Shown here: positions 6,095 through 8,059 of the stretch, in pieces | Layout of the letters: each line of letters begins with the position of its first letter | Position numbering within the stretch: the stretch's first letter is position 1 | Assembly (NCBI GenBank): GCA_018065225.1 | Contig: JAGHTS010000292.1 | Coordinates: 1 to 8,059, forward strand | Source of the DNA: Candidatus Phascolarctobacterium caballi | Lineage (GTDB): Bacteria; Bacillota; Negativicutes; Acidaminococcales; Acidaminococcaceae | Length of the DNA: 8,059 nucleotides | Direction: 5' to 3' | Made by a program: the position numbers and the translations under genes | Notes under the pieces: generated by a model | What the model was told of the DNA's origin: nothing | The model's database searches: none | What the model saw: the letters and a program-made list of their open reading frames with translations, nothing else

Positions 6095-6130
6095 GGGCTG
6101 TACAGGTACGCCTGTACAGCCCAATTTTTT
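6095..6130 (+). terminator. Perfect hairpin with T-run between the two operons
   Basis: The arms at 6095-6106 and 6111-6122 pair perfectly over 12 bases, with a TACG loop (a UNCG-type tetraloop), followed by AATTTTTT at 6123-6130. This is a standard intrinsic terminator for the operon that starts at exbB. It ends right at the ribosome binding site of the next gene (GGAG at 6131-6134), so it also lies within the tat leader and might act there as an attenuator or 5' stabiliser. There is no T-run on the other side, so it works in one direction only. Confidence 0.88.
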
Positions 6131-6141
6131 GGAGTAGGTAA

Positions 6142-6399
6142 ATGAGTATTGGTTTTGGTGAAATATTAATGATATTGTGTGTGGCATTCTTTGTGGTGGG
6201 ACCCAAAGATATGCCTAAGGTCGCCAAAACATTGGCACGGGGCGTAAAGAAAATACGTCAGATGATGCGGTCTGTCACAGAAGATTTTGAGGACGAACTG
6301 CAATTGGAGGAAGCCAATAAAGGTATTGCCTCCGCTAACGAAGAATTTAAGCGTGTTCAAGAAAAAGTTAATGAATTGAACAGTATTATAAAGGAGTGA
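6142..6399 (+). CDS. tatB: TatB-like Tat translocase subunit
   Basis: The 85-residue product has the TatA/B plan: a short N-terminus, one membrane helix at about 4-20, a hinge, an amphipathic helix at about 24-45 and an acidic, coiled-coil-like tail. The hinge reads VVGPKDMPK (Gly20-Pro21), the TatB form of the motif, and Glu7 matches the TatB membrane glutamate in GFSE/GFGE. The long helical tail (about 46-85) also suits TatB, which binds Tat signal peptides together with TatC. GGAG at 6131-6134 lies 7 bases before the ATG, directly after the terminator hairpin. It is followed 4 bases later by tatA. Databases may call it simply TatA/E-family; the distinction rests on the GP motif and the tail. 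Confidence 0.85.
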   Translation: MSIGFGEILMILCVAFFVVGPKDMPKVAKTLARGVKKIRQMMRSVTEDFEDELQLEEANKGIASANEEFKRVQEKVNELNSIIKE

Positions 6400-6403
6400 G
6401 ATT

Positions 6404-6595
6404 ATGCGGTTAGGAGCAACAGAATTATTATTAATTTTAGCCATTGCTTTTATAGTTTTTGGAGCAGGGAAGTTAACTGGCTTGGGTAAGGCATTGGGAA
6501 CAAGTATCCGGGAATTTAAGCAGGAAATGAAAAATCCTGACAAAGATGACAAAAAGGAAATAACCGATGGAGCCGACAAACCAGCCGACAAATAA
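6404..6595 (+). CDS. tatA: TatA, pore-forming subunit of the Tat translocase
   Basis: The 63-residue product has one membrane helix at about 5-20, the Phe19-Gly20 hinge in FGAGKL, and an amphipathic helix GLGKALGTSIREFKQEM (about 26-42), all diagnostic of TatA, which assembles to let folded proteins pass. Glu7 stands where many TatA proteins have a polar residue. The tail is short and charged. Its ribosome binding site AAGGAG at 6391-6396 abuts the tatB stop (6397-6399), and the gene's 3' end overlaps tatC by 29 bases, so B, A and C are translated as a coupled set. Confidence 0.9.
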   Translation: MRLGATELLLILAIAFIVFGAGKLTGLGKALGTSIREFKQEMKNPDKDDKKEITDGADKPADK

Positions 6596-7334
6596 CGAGG
6601 TAACGGTTGTTGAAGACGACAAACTGCAAATGTACGAAAAACCCATTGGCGAGCATTTACAGGAATTGCGTAAGCGGTTTCTGTTTTGCTTTGTAATTGT
6701 GCTGGTGGCATTTTTTGTTATTGCATCCTATTGGTCAGAAAATTTGGTGGAAATGTTGTCCGCACCCGTCAAAGCCAAAGGTATTCAGTTTATTTATGTG
6801 GGGTTGGCAGAAGCGTTGATGGCACAACTTAAAGTGGCATTTATTGCGTCCATTGTTGTTGCCAGCCCGTTTATTTTTTGGAATATTTGGAGTTTTGTCA
6901 AACCGGCATTGTATGACAATGAAAAGAAATATGTGCTTGTCTTTACATTTTTGTCAATTTTGTTGTTTGTGACAGGGGTGGTTTTTGGTTATGCGGTGGT
7001 GTTCCTTTCGGCAATTACTTTTTTTGTGTATGTGGGACAAGATATCGCAACCCCCATGTTATCCATCAGTGACTATGTAAGTTTTCTGTTTGGGTTTGTG
7101 TTACCCTTTGGTTGTGTTTTTGAAATGCCGATTATCAGTTTTATTTTGGCAAGAATGGGCATTGTTACAGCCAAAACATTAAGTTCTTTGCGGAAATATA
7201 TTGTTTTGGTAATCTTTGTCATTGCGGCATTTTTGACTCCGCCAGATGTTTTCAGCCAGTGCCTGATGGCATTGCCCATGTTGATTTTATATGAAGTCGG
7301 CATTATTGTTGTAAAAGTTTTTGGAAGGGAGTGA
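6567..7334 (+). CDS. tatC: TatC, signal-peptide receptor of the Tat translocase
   Basis: The 255-residue product is a complete TatC with six predicted helices. EHLQELRKR at 29-37 holds Glu33 and Arg35, matching E. coli Glu15 and Arg17 that read the twin-arginine motif. FEMP at 185-188 gives Glu186, the second conserved acidic residue, and TPPDVFSQ at 224-231 is a family signature. Start ATG 6567 has AAGGA at 6554-6558 and leaves a 21-residue polar extension before the conserved part; an internal ATG at 6630 would give a more usual N-terminus but has no ribosome binding site. The gene overlaps tatA by 29 bases. With TatB and TatA it forms a full translocase that would export the MBL hydrolase encoded upstream. 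Confidence 0.95.
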   Translation: MEPTNQPTNNEVTVVEDDKLQMYEKPIGEHLQELRKRFLFCFVIVLVAFFVIASYWSENLVEMLSAPVKAKGIQFIYVGLAEALMAQLKVAFIASIVVASPFIFWNIWSFVKPALYDNEKKYVLVFTFLSILLFVTGVVFGYAVVFLSAITFFVYVGQDIATPMLSISDYVSFLFGFVLPFGCVFEMPIISFILARMGIVTAKTLSSLRKYIVLVIFVIAAFLTPPDVFSQCLMALPMLILYEVGIIVVKVFGRE

Positions 7335-7340
7335 ATTGTC

Positions 7341-7976
7341 ATGGGAATTTTGAAAAAAGTTTTAGTTGTAATTTTGGTTTTGTTGCTTGCTTTTGCAGGC
7401 TGGTTTTTCTTTATCTTTGCCAAAACCCCGTTGTATTCTTTGGGTATGGTTGGGTATGCTTATTGGGCAAAAGATTATCCACGTTTTGAAAGACATGTGG
7501 ATATAGGTGCTATTGTAAACAATGGTTATGACGATTTGTCGGCAGTATATTTAAAAGGTACAACGGATGTGGTAAAAAAAGGTGTAAGCAATTTGTTGGA
7601 CAAAATTAGCAGCAAAGGTATTTTTGGAAAATTGGTTTCCAAAGAGGCGGAAAAAGCGGTTGCCAAAATTGACCCTGCACTTAAACAAAAAATCACGGTT
7701 GAAGTAACCAAACTGGCAAAATCATATTTTGCCAAACCTGAGGAAGCAAAACAAGCAGGGACAGAATCAAAAGGTAATAAACTTTCATTAAAAAATATTA
7801 TGGAAGTGGAGAATGACGGCAAAAATGCTTTAATGTCAATTGTTTTGCAAAATGGCAAGAAAGAAGAATTGCTGATTCAATGTTTGATGTCCAGAATTGA
7901 TAATGATGAATGGAAAGTGGTGGGTATTGCCAATATCGCCAATATTGTGGCAAACAGGCAGAAGTTTAGCGAATAA
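7341..7976 (+). CDS. Membrane-anchored DUF2939-like protein
   Basis: The 211-residue product starts with a basic tip and one hydrophobic helix at about 7-27, probably an uncleaved anchor, so most of the protein would lie outside the cytosol. Just after it, TPLYSLGMVGYAYWAKDYPRF (29-49, shortened here) and HVDIGAIV (52-59) look like the start of DUF2939, in which a helix is followed by a valine-aspartate strand. The middle is helical and lysine-rich, with a low-complexity linker near 132-146, and the end (EWKVVGIANIAN, near 195-206) is like the last strand of an NTF2-type or beta-rich domain. AGGGAG at 7326-7331 overlaps the tatC stop, so the gene is read with tatBAC. Function unknown; the family assignment is from pattern recall and tentative. 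Confidence 0.8.
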   Translation: MGILKKVLVVILVLLLAFAGWFFFIFAKTPLYSLGMVGYAYWAKDYPRFERHVDIGAIVNNGYDDLSAVYLKGTTDVVKKGVSNLLDKISSKGIFGKLVSKEAEKAVAKIDPALKQKITVEVTKLAKSYFAKPEEAKQAGTESKGNKLSLKNIMEVENDGKNALMSIVLQNGKKEELLIQCLMSRIDNDEWKVVGIANIANIVANRQKFSE

Positions 7977-8015
7977 ATTTATTTATAACTACCAAATTTT
8001 ATAAAAATGCGTTTT

Positions 8016-8059
8016 AAAAGTTACGTAACATTTAGCAAATGTTACGTAACTTTTACTTT
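8016..8059. terminator. Perfect 18-bp inverted repeat at window end: terminator or operator
   Basis: Arms 8016-8033 and 8037-8054 are perfectly complementary with a 3-base loop (AGC). The descending arm ends in TTTT, followed by ACTTT. It lies 39 bases after the DUF2939-like gene, so a terminator for the tat operon is the simplest reading, possibly in both directions because an A-run also opens the repeat. Each arm contains the self-complementary GTTACGTAAC, so as DNA it offers two adjacent palindromic sites and could instead be an operator for a gene beyond the window. Confidence 0.7.

Noticed and set aside
6098..6119. LexA (SOS) box from the CTGT and ACAG elements in the hairpin
   Set aside because: The spacing does not fit CTGT-N8-ACAG, and the terminator explains the sequence.
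6630..6632. Internal ATG as the tatC start
   Set aside because: It would give a typical TatC N-terminus but has no ribosome binding site, while ATG 6567 has AAGGA 8 bases upstream.

Overview
The window looks like a piece of chromosome from a low-GC anaerobic bacterium that has an outer membrane. Ribosome binding sites are strong and Firmicute-like (AAGGAGG, GGAGGTG, AAGGGGA). The presence of exbB-exbD-tonB implies a diderm envelope. That combination fits the Negativicutes (diderm Firmicutes such as the Acidaminococcaceae or Veillonellaceae); this is an inference, because there is no rRNA gene or other phylogenetic marker here. Every supported gene is on the + strand.

Layout. (1) 1-495 is the C-terminal part of a WYL/WCX-type transcriptional regulator, cut by the left edge. 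(2) 496-894 is an AT-rich gap with no convincing gene, holding a candidate promoter and an imperfect palindrome before the next operon. (3) 895-6034 is a tight eight-gene operon: exbB, exbD, tonB, an 89-residue protein with a Tat-like N-terminus but no hydrophobic segment, a 231-residue Cys/His-rich protein, a 45-residue one-helix membrane protein with a CWC motif, a Tat-exported metallo-beta-lactamase-fold hydrolase, and a 426-residue membrane protein of about ten helices with internal repeats. Gaps are at most about 22 bases and several genes overlap. (4) 6035-6141 holds a good sigma-70-type promoter whose predicted start lies immediately before a perfect terminator hairpin. (5) 6142-7976 encodes a complete Tat translocase (TatB-like, TatA, TatC) followed by a membrane-anchored DUF2939-like protein. 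(6) The window ends in a perfect 18-bp inverted repeat, either a terminator or an operator.

How the genes may work together. ExbB/ExbD/TonB would use the proton gradient to power an outer-membrane receptor that is not in the window. TatBAC would export the folded MBL hydrolase, the only clear Tat substrate here, to the periplasm. The ten-helix protein, the CWC micro-protein and the soluble Cys/His-rich protein are unrecognised and sit on either side of that hydrolase. A reasonable hypothesis is an envelope system that takes up and processes a ligand or metal: TonB-driven entry, periplasmic hydrolysis by a COG1237-like enzyme, and handling by the membrane and cytosolic partners. The substrate cannot be read from the sequence. 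This cluster is the best candidate in the window for an undescribed system.
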